Positions 11,092 to 21,705 of a stretch of 64,000 nt of DNA are shown one piece after another. The notes under the pieces were generated by a model that saw only the letters and a list, made by a program, of their open reading frames with translations, did no database searches and was not told where the DNA came from. The position numbers and the translations under genes are program-made. Source of the DNA: Sphagnum compactum (Eukaryota; Bryophyta; Sphagnopsida; Sphagnales); NCBI GenBank assembly GCA_965153455.1, contig OZ234498.1:8804001-8868000 (forward strand). Direction: 5' to 3'. Position 1 is the stretch's first letter; every line of letters begins with the position of its first letter.

Positions 11092-14000
11092 CTATTGTAA
11101 CCTTGAAATTGAACCTCTGATCGAATGGGATTGTTGCAAGTCATACCCAGTAGTACTTTGTGTCAAAGTTGCAGTTGAATCTGCTGGGCACCAACTGTCC
11201 CCAACATAAGGGGTTGCTGGTATCATATTGCATAGCTCAGATATTGTAGAGTTGCAGAAAAAGCACCGTTGGTTATTGAGCAGGTGCCGTGAGATGCATC
11301 GTTGGCACGACTGATGCTTACAGGGTATGAACATCGTGTCCACTTCACAAGCATAGCAAATACTGCATGTCTCTTCCCTGTTGATTGCTGAGCTTCCCCC
11401 AAAAACATCTGCAATAAGATTGAACCCAGAATGAGATCAAATTCAAAGTGCTTGCCATGCTTTAGCAGCAGTGCCGAAAAAGGATCCAACCCATAAGAAG
11501 GTGTTTGTGGCCTTGTGCTTACAGAGCCCATGCTCACTTTCAATGGACTCTAGAAGATTTTCCAGAGGGAAAAGGGATGGCACAAGGCTGCCTTTCCTTT
11601 TGTGGAGGCTTGCTCCAGTATTGGACTTAGCTTGACAATGTGATCCTGTTTTGTGCTTACCCTGGAAAACTTTTTGAAACAACTGTCAAGCAAGCACCCT
11701 GCATAATCTACCAAAAGTGACACCCAGGAAGGATATGGCGGCAAGTCTAGGACAGGAAACCCCTTAAGATACTACAGATCCTAGATGCTCTCCCTGAGGA
11801 GGTTGGTCTGCACCGAGTAGCATATGAAACTCAGGCTGCAACTGCCATTCAGCAGGCTTCTGGCACACCACCCCTAGTTCATAGACCCATTGACCCAATT
11901 AGGGTGGAGCCAGCAGGTAGGAGAGATGGTAACAGCTTGTGTGTCAATCATCATAAAAAGACTTCTCCTTTTGGAATGTCTCCAGAAAGTTAAGAAAGCA
12001 CTTCTGAATGCATATGTGATCCACAGCAAATGAGGGTCCCAAAGTAAGCACTCTGCCTTTGCTGAGATTGGAGAGGTACAAGGTCTGTGTTTGTACCTTC
12101 AGCACATGAAAACCCAAACAGCAACAGAACATCTCAAACATCCCTAAATGCTCTGCATGACTTATGATTTCCCTCATTGACATGGTGTTTAGGGTGCAAA
12201 AATTAAAGGACTTGAAGAATGGAGAAAAAAGTGAGCTATGCACCAGAGCACAAATCTGCTGTAAGAAGCTCATGTAGCTCCTCCTCACTCGCTTGCCTCT
12301 TCGCCTCTTCCCACTCAGCTTTGAGCTTTGACACAAAAGCCTTGAGTTCTTCTACTCTTCTCATAGATGGATCACCTTTGAAGATGACATCCTGCAGGTC
12401 CAAGCAAAATCCCCAGTTCACAAAGTATAGGGAACAAGACAAGAAAACCATACTCAACCCTTGTGCCACATACAAGAACAAAGATGCCTATCACATGCAA
12501 GTCTCCAACAATCTTCATGAAACAAACCATCAAATCTATCCTTACCCAGCTGTAGCTGATCAAGTACTGGAAATTTGAGATGACTGCTGCAGACTGATCC
12601 ATGCTCACAATGGCATGTGCCAAGTCATATGTCATCCCGTGATTAGGAACAGACATAGCACTTCTCAAATTCAACACAATGCCCACAAGAGGAGCCAATA
12701 TCATGGCTCTGTGCACCTTGTCCAGAGACTGGCCTTGCTGCCTCACACTGCTGCAATCCCACAAACTGATCACCGGTGAACAAAGCTGTCCAGTTGTTGT
12801 TGGGTGTCAAATTATTAACTCTCATTAGAATCGAGAAATTTCAATACCCAAACAAAAATGTAACTCAATAACCATCATCTAAGAGTAGGAAAACCCATCT
12901 CTCTCATGACTCTATTTAGGATTATGGGTACATACTATCTGTCCGTCCATGATCTACTTTTTCCACAGCCATTTCTCAACAAAGTCAACCCCAAAATTCC
13001 TCAATTCTCTTCTCAGCATGTAGCCCAACAGAAAAAAGCAGAGCATGAGCTCCTAGGGTGTGGACACCAACAACTAGCGTACCTGTCAAAGTAAAGGGCA
13101 TCAGCGCTGCAGGTTGTGTGATTAAGTACAAAGACAATCAGCTCACAGAGTCGGGTGAGATTCATCTCGGGTCCTTGTAAGAAGGCCATTGGCAGCTCCT
13201 GAGTGAAAAACTCCAATATTCTTTCCAGATTGCATGATAGCTCAAACATAATGGTGCATTTTCTTTGCTGCAAATCTTGCACCTGCATAGAGAAAAAACA
13301 CATAGTTATCTACCTTCCGTATAGCACCTTTCATGCAAACACAACAGCAATCCTAGAAAGTACAGAAACCAGTATGGGGCAAGGGAAATACCTGATGTCG
13401 ATCAATTTGCTCCTGCATTTCCTTAATCACAACTGAGAACTCTGTGATGGTCCAGTTGAGTGTGTTGAACAACCGATTCAGGAATGAGGCAAACAGCTTC
13501 TCATCAACTGTGCATTTCTCTTTCAGCAACCGCTGCAGACAGAGCACAACTCCTGCTGGTAAGACAAAAGCCTCAAACTATTGTGTCATGTCACATACAC
13601 TTCACAAGTACAATCTCCACTTCATCTGCAGAAGAACTTCCTGGAATTTCACCCACCTGAAAATGAGGGGAGAAGGACTCTCCATGGGATGAGCATTTGG
13701 ATGCTCCAAAGCCTGAGCCCTTACAAAGACGTAACAGAATGTTGGAGATGGGTATCCAAAACCGATTGTCAAATGAAGCTAAAAGGGAACCCACCATACC
13801 CACACAGGCAGCTTGGCTGCGCTCAAAAGCAACCACATGATCCTTGTACTGCACCAACACAGAAATGGATTGCAAAAGAATATCTCGAATGTCCAAATTC
13901 ACTATCCTGACATCATTGAAATGCGTAACAAGAAATGTCACCTGCAAAAGAAAGCAGTAAACTAGGAGAGTGTCAGCATGGAGCTCATGTCACCAAAGAC

Positions 14001-17000
14001 AAAAAGTATTAACAAAAGAAAAACCCCAGAGATAATAAGGCCTTACAAAAGGAGACAGCCCTTGCTGCAAAAGTGAAGATGGTGAAACAAAGGGTGGATC
14101 ACTTCTGCGTAAAGCATGGAAAGAGTCAACCTGCAGGAACATCACCCCTCAGCATCAGTTCAATCCTCCCAAGTACATTGTTCTTGAAGACGAGGCCTCT
14201 CCTCCTGTCAACTGAGCCAAGCCCAGAAATTGTATCAGAGAAGAACAATGCAAGGAGTCTGCTGACCAAGCATGACTAAGTCTCTTCACCCTTAGGACTA
14301 GTGCCTCCATTGTCCAAGGGGGGCATCTTCCAATTGCAACACAGTTGCTCATTCTTCCCCTCATGAATCAAGCACCCTACATTATCACCCTTTGAATCAA
14401 ACAGCTTACCAAGTGCAACTGTCATGGGAAACATCTGAATGACGTAATACAGGACTGAACCACATCACGTGTAAGCTGGGTCCATAAGTCCTAGCCACTT
14501 GGCTATAAAGCGTGATGTATGATCAGATCCCATGGAAGTAAGATATCTAGATAGATCATAATAAGGAAGCACCCAGTGACATGGAGCTGACTGAGCACAT
14601 ACCAAGGTTTCAACATAGAACTCTGGAACATAGCTGAACAAAGGATCCTGTTTGCTGAGCATGAGCAACAGTTGTACAAGCCACATACATGTTGCATACA
14701 TCCCTCTGAGCTTCCACCTGGCAAACATTGTAACTCGATACCTGCACATACACACACTAATGTGGGTGGAATCAAAACAGTGTAAAACATGTAAACATTT
14801 GCAATGCCAGAATGTAGGTACCAGCAATGTACACCTATTATGACAAACTGAACAAAAGAAAAGTCTGAAAGAAGAACATTGAATTGCAATCTCTACAAGC
14901 TCACAAGTGGATGAGTCAAACATACCAAGTACATTGACGTACAAAGTCAATCAAATCATCCCTGTAAAGTGTACGTGCTTCTTTCAGCCGTTTCAGATAA
15001 TCACCTGAGACCTTTTCACCACGGATCTGCCGATCTGTATCATCAAGCTGTGCAATTGATTGCATCTGGTGTTGCATACAGAATGAAGCCTATGAGCAAG
15101 CCAACACATTTCATTTAGTACCTATCATCATCTTTCTGTGTAATATCAAGCCATCAGTTGCACCTATCGTGTCAAGCAACCTTTGCATTGGGTTCATGAA
15201 GTCACCCACCTGATCTAAAGCGTGAATGGGAAGGGCAGGAAAGACCACACAGAACTGCACAAGTCTAAGAAACCTCAAATTAGAGGTGCATCATTTGCTA
15301 CAGGATAACATAGAAGAGCAGATGACCAAACAACTCACATCCCTCATTTGATTTGGCATACCTGTTTGAAGTTTTGAGCTAGACCAAGATGATACAGCAA
15401 CACCATGATGTCTAGCAACTCCTCCTCTTGGATGGCCTCTGAGAGCTCCATGATAGGCTGGAAACCAGACCTCTTATAAGTGCTGCGTAACACAGTAGCA
15501 CCTTGCAAGCTGATGTCCATTCTGCCACTAGAGCAGGGTTTGCCCTCCTCACACTCGTCACAAGAGTGGCCATTGTGATCATTACTGAGAGGACTGGTGG
15601 CCCTCTCACTAACTCCAGTCTTCAAGCTAGACGTGACAATCTTGGTTGCTGCTTGAGCAGGACTCTTGCTGTCACAACCCAATCCACCCATGACAACCTC
15701 AGAGCAACATGCAGGCTGCAGTTTTCCTCCATGTCGGACAAGTTTATCTCCCTCATCCATGCTGCTCTCCACCCACTCCACCTTTGGACTATCCAGTCCA
15801 ACAGGATAGGTCTTAATGAGATGACTGAGTGTTCCACCCAATCGTGAAAAATCAGTGGAGCTACCATCCTTCAAGAAAAGATGCACAGGAAAACTCCGCT
15901 TGCCTTCCCTGCATGTCACTATAGCAATTAGATGACAACCAAGTTCTAAATCCTTGATATACCAATACCCAAAAGACTTTCTGCACATAAAGCAGCATAT
16001 AAGCAGTCTCAAGAACTGCTGATGTGGCTCAATACTGCCTGGAGAGTTTTGGATGTTCGATATTCTAAACTCAGCAACCTTAGATACAAAATCAGCATAC
16101 CTGTGAAGAAATCCACCACTATGTTCTGAATGCTCCTTGGTCCCTTCCACAGACTCAGCACCCACCTTTCCAGTCCCAAGACCTTCTGACAAAAGCCGCA
16201 GCAGAACACAGTATGCAGAAACCAGCACAGAGTTATCGGAAAGGCCTGGTGGTGCCACACTCCTGTTTGCCCCTCGATTCTTGCACACCAAGTGCTGAAG
16301 AAACTTGCGCAAAACCACACCTGGCACTTGCTGTTGCAATTCACCAGATGATGGTGGAACAAACTGAAGCAGTTGGCGGAAGAGCTCCCACTGCAACTCT
16401 TCCACCTGCACTACATAAAAAACCCATGAATGAGGATAAGAGAATTCTAAGAATCTTGAATGTAGAACCCGCTTGAGGTTCACAAGACCCCTAATTCACT
16501 AAAGTAGAATAAGAAATGTGTAGCAAAACACTCTAGCTGCAACACACTGCAACTAGGTGCAGAAACTGACCTTGTCAATTGCTTTTGATAAAGTGGTTGC
16601 TGCATGCCTCAATTTACCCTTGGAGCATAGGTCCTCCTGGGAACCTGGCCACCAGACAGTGGGCATCAAAGCCTCAAGATCATTCTTGTTGGGACCCTTC
16701 CGAGTTAGCAATCCCTCCAAGCACAAGTCAAAGCCTTTAGACATCCACCACAACACCATAAAATCATACCGCTCCAGCAAGTGACAGGCTAGGGCCAAAT
16801 AGGGATAGGGACCAGTGTAAGGATGATCAGCCAATGAAAATGGGGATGTGCGGCAGCCATAGGCAAGTGCCTCCATCAGCATGCTGATAAGTGAGCTATC
16901 TGCAACTTGTTTGTCTACTAGTCGTGGAAGCAAAAGGTCCAAAGCTTTGTCAACACTGGGAGCATCATGTGGGGCTTCTCGTCTATATGTTTCCAACAAG

Positions 17001-18289
17001 AAGGGCACTAGAGCTGCCCAAACAACATATTGGTTTGGTTGCCTGACATCATCCGTTGCATTATCTTTTTCCTCCTTGGTCTCAAGCCCTCCAGCAAGCA
17101 GCAAAGGCCAAAGCAATTCACAAATCTCTCCACCTAGAGATGAAATGTCATCCTCACTGAGTGGTATAAGCCTCCGCAACCGGTCGACAGGAGCCATAGC
17201 AGCAGCCACTTCATGGCTACTGAGCTGCACAAGCCTTTGCAAACACCCAAGCAGAAACTTTGCTCTCGCAGTAGCCGATCCTAATCTGTCTTGGGCCTCA
17301 CCAAACTTCACAACTGGTGGGGCTTGTATGGGAAAGAACCCTTGAACTGGATACTTGAATGGTCGCCCACCAAAATTCAATTCACAGCGCTCACTATGGG
17401 AAAGAGAGATGGCAGGAAAATACCCTTGCCTAGGCTCCAATGTTCTCACACCTTCATATGCCACACCGAGAGGAAACCCATTTCTGTAGAAAGAGATTTC
17501 ACCGATGTCCAAATCAATGCAACATCCAATGACATCACCAGCAACCCAGGGCTGTCCATATGTCTTGGGACCCACACTCCATTTGCGCACCCTCTTGCCA
17601 TCATAAGCATATGAGTCCACAGCATCGCCAACACCTTCTTCACATGTGAAAGGACATGAGACTGTCGCCCAACCAAGCTGCTGAATCCCTGCTGTTCCTA
17701 AAGTGGCTTCAAACATCCATCTCCCTTTCCAAACACATGCATTCGCACGAGCACTACTGAAAACAGTCTGACTCTCCAACACGAGATGTGATTGATCGAA
17801 CCTAATATCCCCAGAGGCACTTTCACTATCCATTGCAACAACAACAACATCATTGTCTCCAACAGGACGATCACCACCACCAGCATTGATGAGCACACCA
17901 TCCCTGGAACCGGATGCAATGCTTCCATCATCACTACTGTCATGCGTGATGCCATCTTCCAATTGTGCATTCAAATACGATCGTACTTTTGGGAAATCGA
18001 TTTTGTCATCTTTTGTGATGAAGAAAGGTATGTCTGGAGCATGTGGAGACATGTCCAGAACATATGCCAGAGTGCGGTCCAGTCCCCATCTTCTGTTATT
18101 GCTACAAGAACCACCTTCTTGCATACAACAAGAAGCTGAAACAATTACTACTACACCCACCTTCTTTCCATTCTGCTGCTGCTGCTGCTGCTGCTGTTGT
18201 TCATCATCTAATAGGGTAGCCAAGCCTATGGACTTGGCTCCTTGAAGTTTGTGAGCCTTCCGAAAACCTCCTCCATCCGGCCACATCAT
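11092..18289 (-). CDS. RKP: E3 ubiquitin-protein ligase RKP/KPC1-like (SPRY + C-terminal RING), 12 coding exons, 1402 aa
   Basis: Coding exons, 5' to 3' on the minus strand: 18289-16571, 16405-16101, 15908-15362, 15089-14926, 14741-14603, 14130-14047, 13941-13657, 13532-13392, 13282-13083, 12750-12546, 12391-12289, 11408-11092 (stop). Phases agree and the total is a multiple of three. Residues about 175-315 are a SPRY domain (SSARANACVWKG, GDVIGCCIDL, ISFYRNG). A long helical body matches the plant RKP family (ERYDFMVLWW, RGMYATCMWLVQLLL, LLQSISVLVQYKD, ILAPLVGIVLNL). A C3HC4 RING follows: C1312, C1315, C1327, H1329, C1332, C1335, C1346, C1349. In the family this is the plant counterpart of KPC1, an E3 that promotes degradation of CDK inhibitors (KRP/p27 type). 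Oddities are an N-terminal run of nine Gln (about residues 31-39), a C-terminal extension of about 50 aa after the RING, and an in-frame stop-free intron 2. The first ATG codons are 18289 and 18286; the reading frame continues upstream only through a GTG. Confidence 0.93.
18173..18201 (-). repeat. CAG repeat coding for polyglutamine in RKP
   Basis: The plus strand reads as a run of CTG triplets with one TTG interruption. The minus strand encodes nine consecutive Gln in the poorly conserved N-terminus of RKP, before the SPRY domain. Such runs commonly vary in length between individuals. Confidence 0.85.
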
Positions 18290-19312
18290 TTTTCTCACCT
18301 CTCGAGCTCTCTGTCTCTGTCTCTCTGCCTCTCATATCAAAAACATGGGTTTTCTCATCAACGCCAGCATCAATTCCAGCGATTAGAAAATCTCCGGAAG
18401 CAGGAGAGCCTCATGAGACAGAAAATCAGTGGAGAAAACACGCAACCCGACGGCCCGCGAGGAACAGCAGCAGCGGAAACAGCGACAAGTGCAAAGAAAA
18501 AACAAACACGCACGCGCGGTGTTCATCAGGCAAGGAAAGGCGCATCCATCGCCCCGGGGTTTAATGGGGGGTCCACCCGTGCGATCGTCGGGTCGGCAGT
18601 CCCTGGCGAAAGCTGCTACACGAGGAGTCTGCATTGGCCCATTTTCGAGAGCCCATTATTCGTCTCTTCCACGTGTCGGAATTCAATTGATGGAAAACCG
18701 AACGACGGCCCCGAAAAAGCCCCAGTCTGAAACTGATGAGATGCTGGGTTTTTACTGGACGAGGACACAGGAAGTGGTTTTGACGACGTGGCCACGTTCT
18801 AGTGGCTGGTCACATCCACCGCCCATGGACATTTAGGGTGGCGGATTTCCCGTGTGGCCGTTGCCTTCCCCCAAAAGGGACATTTTAACGGGCGAGCTAA
18901 CACTGCTGCCGCGTCCTGCTCTTTCCTTTTTTGGGTCCCTCTTCACATTGGGCGGCGTTTGAAGGTCCCTGTCTGCATATTCCCAATCAACCAATCAGAT
19001 GACGTAGATACTTGGGAGACCATCTCCCGTGTGAACAGGGGTTTTGTTATACACCGTGTAAGATCTCAAGGAGTTGTTCTATTGTGGTGCCTATTAATTA
19101 ACTTAATACAAGCTTCATTTTATTTTTTAATTTCTCCAAAATTTTAATCAAAAATTAGACTTTATTTTCCCCCATAAAAGAGAGAAATTAATTTATTTCA
19201 CATTTTTTTTAATTTTCAGCAATTTCCCAATTGTTTTCAAAAAATGACAAAATTTGAAGGAAAAAAAATGCTCTTAAGTTCTCCCTCCCCCGCCCCCCCC
19301 AAAAAAAAATAA
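18290..19312 (-). promoter_or_regulatory. RKP 5' UTR/promoter region
   Basis: This is GC-richer than the surrounding desert and has a CT-rich stretch just upstream of the ATG (about 18,296-18,335), common in plant leaders. There is an ABRE/G-box-like CCACGTGTC at 18669-18677 and GACGTGGCCACG near 18,784-18,795. No other gene is seen on either strand; the open frames here match nothing known. Confidence 0.35.
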
Positions 19313-19560
19313 ACAAGGGGTGTGTCACATTGTGGCCTTGCCATTTACATTAAAAAGTATCTTAAGGCAAAAGAGGAATTATGAAAAACTCAAATATTTC
19401 ACCGTGCAAAAATATAATCTTCATAAAAAAAAATCCTCTAAAAGAAACCAAAATCCTTCAAGATATTATTATAACTCTATAACTAAATCTCAAGTTTCAA
19501 CAACACAAGCCAAATTATCATGTTTCCAAAATCCTCTGTAAAAATAGACCTATTATTATT

Positions 19561-19893
19561 AGGAAAATTTTTAATTCACACCTTTTTTGGTTAAATTCAC
19601 ACCCTTCGTGCGTCTGATTTTATGCAGATTAAACTTTAAGAGTATGTTCATTTATCAGTTCAATTACTTCTGCGGGCAAGTTCTCGAGTTGTGCCCTGAT
19701 TGACCACAGACCCCACACTTGCATCCTTCCACGTATTCAAAGTGAGACTTGTCTCTGGTCGTGCTTGTCTTGTTCTTAAAGCCTGCAGGTCTGCCGCGTT
19801 TCTTGACCACGACCAAGGGCTCTTGAACTTGAACATCAGGCGAAGAAAGTGTGTGAATTTAACCAAAAAAAGGTGTGAATTTAAAATTTTCCT
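19561..19893 (-). mobile_element. Short MULE (Mutator-like) deletion derivative with 9-bp target duplication
   Basis: The inverted ends are AGGAAAATTTTTAATTCACA on the left and, in reverse complement, AGGAAAATTTTAAATTCACA on the right; similarity continues for about 40 bp (...GGTTAAATTCACAC). The element is flanked by ATTATTATT (19552-19560 and 19894-19902), a 9-bp duplication as expected for Mutator-like elements, although the target is a TTA microsatellite so duplication length is ambiguous. The GC-richer interior holds the C-terminal end of a transposase (next entry). The uninterrupted relative at 59.8 kb serves as an empty site. Confidence 0.75.
19664..19858 (-). pseudogene. MULE transposase C-terminal remnant with AT-hook-like and zinc-knuckle motifs
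   Basis: Read on the minus strand from a stop near 19,861 to TAA at 19664-19666, the frame encodes 64 residues. They include KKRGRPAGFKNKT, a basic AT-hook-like GRP motif, then CGVCGQSGHNSRTC, a CX2CX4HX4C zinc knuckle, four residues before the stop (CPQK-stop). This arrangement is typical of the C-terminus of MULE/MuDR-type transposases. No start codon and no catalytic domain remain, so it is a fragment, not a functional gene. Confidence 0.7.
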
Positions 19894-19915
19894 ATTATTA
19901 TTATTATTATTACCT

Positions 19916-20717
19916 AGGGCTAAATTCCCCGACTATATTGGCCTCCCTCAATCAATTATGGTGCGTAACGTGATGGTACCATAGTAGTACCTTTTCAGGT
20001 TCCGTAGAAATTTATTTATTTATTTATGAAAAATTAGCCCAAGGCTCCTTTTACTTCCCATGATAAACTTTGTCGAGTATCCATGAGAAAATAATAATAA
20101 TAATAATTTTAAAAATAAAACAATTATGCCAATGGTAACGCCCTTAGGCAAGGGTAACACCTTCAGTGCAAGGCAAAATAATAAGCACCTCCTTGGCTCT
20201 GCTTTTGCTTGCTTCTGTGGGGAAGAACTCTCTCTGGCTCCTCAGATCTCTGTTGTTCACTTTAGTTTTAGACATGTGTAATTTGCGATGCTTCTTTGTT
20301 TGTGTTCGAGAGAATTCCTTTTGTGCTTGTTACCTTCTCAAGAAGCTTCGGAGGTGCATGTTGTAGGCACTTCCTCCAAGAATGTTTCCAAAGTACTTAT
20401 TAAAATCGGTTGCACATTTACATGAATCGGTTTCTTTGGTGAAAGTGTTTAGACTGTTTACACACGAAACAGGATTTTTTGGGTGTTCAGAGTGTGGACA
20501 CAGTAAGTAGGTAGCTGTACAACATCTTATCTATTGGCAGGTCCAGCGTGTTTGTGATGCCTTGTTTTCATTAAAGTCGAGAAAACACAGCACCAAAACC
20601 CTGAGTTTGGTCGAAAACCGGATGAGAATTTTTTTTTTAAACCTGAAAAAAAAATAACATTAGATTTCAAAAGTGTGGGTGAAACTCAAAAAAAAAGGAG
20701 CATCTCTTTTTGTCGAC
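19916..20717. other. Intergenic DNA, no gene seen
   Basis: AT-rich DNA with TTTA and AAT microsatellites (about 20,011-20,030 and 20,090-20,106). A plus-strand frame at 20,166-20,366 has a hydrophobic start but begins with GTG and resembles nothing. Confidence 0.45.
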
Positions 20718-20879
20718 TAAAGTTTCATCGTGTTTGTTTTCACCCCCTTCTTTCCTTTCTCGTGAGCGCCTCCACTGCTGCTACATATATTTTCACTGCT
20801 CCTAGGTGTACCCACCCAGGTACTATAATTAGTCTCCAACCTTGTGCATTAAATGCCGAGTTTCAGCATTTCAGACTTG
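20718..20879 (+). mobile_element. MITE, family A, copy 4 (internal fragment)
   Basis: Contains the family core in the orientation of copy 1: GTGAGCGCCTCCACTGCTGC, CATATATTTTCACTGCTCCT, the CTTGTGCATTAAATGC block, and AAATGCCGAGTTTCAGCATTT. Neither terminal inverted repeat is recognisable. Confidence 0.65.
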
Positions 20880-21370
20880 TCAACTTGGAAGCTACCCATC
20901 AGACTGTCATTTTTTTCTAATTATTTTTTAAAATTTAATTTGTTGTGCTTTTCATAAGGGAAGTGTCTAAACCTAGACCCTTCCCCTATACAAAATTTTG
21001 GAAAGCTTTGGAAGGCAGAATCTTCAACCTTGGATTGGACTTCTTTTTTCTTTTGACATTTTGATTAATGCACATGACAAAGATTTCATTCATTGTCTTT
21101 TTCTTTCTTTTTTAATTCAATTCACTTGGATTTTTCATCTTCTCCAATTTAGGTATCATCCATCCATCATCTTTTTCAGTTCTTAATTTCCTATAGAGCA
21201 GTTGTTAAATTTTCTTAACTCATATATTGAATATCATTGCATTAAGATGGACAACAGAAAAGGCCTTAACCCTACAATGGTGAAATTTTCTTAATGTTAA
21301 ATGGATGTGTGTTTGGAAAGATGTAATAATTTCTAGTTGATGAAAGGGCCAGGATAGTAGGATTCAAACC

Positions 21371-21705
21371 CTTGCCACAAGGCCTTACTCTACACATAAT
21401 TTTCATAATGCCCTTGCCATGGGACCTTACCCTACACATAATTTTCATAATGCCCTTGCCACAAGGCCTTACTCGACACATAATTTTCATAATGCCCTTG
21501 CCATGGGACCTTACCCTACACATAATTTCCATAATGCCCTTGCCACAAGGCCTTACTCTACACATAATTTTCATAATGCCATTGCCATGGGACCTTACCC
21601 TACACATAATTTTCATAATGCCCTTGCCATGGGGCCTTACCCTACACATAATTTTCATAATGCCCTTTGCCATGGGTCTTTACCCTAGACATAGTCTCAT
21701 AATGC
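21371..21705. repeat. 42-bp satellite array with alternating (84-bp higher-order) units
   Basis: About eight copies of a 42-bp unit start at 21371, 21413, 21455, 21497, 21539, 21581, 21623 and about 21,665. Each runs CTTGCCA...CCTTAC...ACACATAATTTTCATAATGCC. Two variants alternate in the first six copies, CCACAAGGCCTTACTC and CCATGGGACCTTACCC, giving an 84-bp higher-order period; the last copies are all of the second type. Because 42 is a multiple of three, long frames are open on both strands; I regard these as by-products. Confidence 0.9.

Larger units (their letters stand above)
19313..19915 (+). repeat. Dispersed repeat B, copy 1 (about 265 bp, split by a MULE)
   Basis: 19,313-19,560 plus 19,894-19,915 match, in reverse complement, 59,812-60,090. 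Both copies share the (C)AAGGGGTGTGT(GT)CAC end, a middle block around GAAACCAAAATCCTTC or its relative, and the end TAGACC-(TAT)n-ACCTAGG. The copy here is interrupted by a 333-bp MULE remnant; the copy at 59.8 kb is uninterrupted. No coding capacity; class of repeat unknown. Confidence 0.75.

Noticed and set aside
14463-14470. Further RKP exon around 14,340-14,520
   Set aside because: All frames hit stops, and 14047-14130 supplies the expected conserved segment in the right phase.
15344-16483. A single 379-codon frame as an intronless gene
   Set aside because: It includes a 192-bp intron with proper splice sites and flanking intron sequence; only parts belong to RKP.
20166-20366. Small secreted protein with a hydrophobic start
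   Set aside because: Begins with GTG, low-complexity hydrophobic and Cys-rich by chance, no support.
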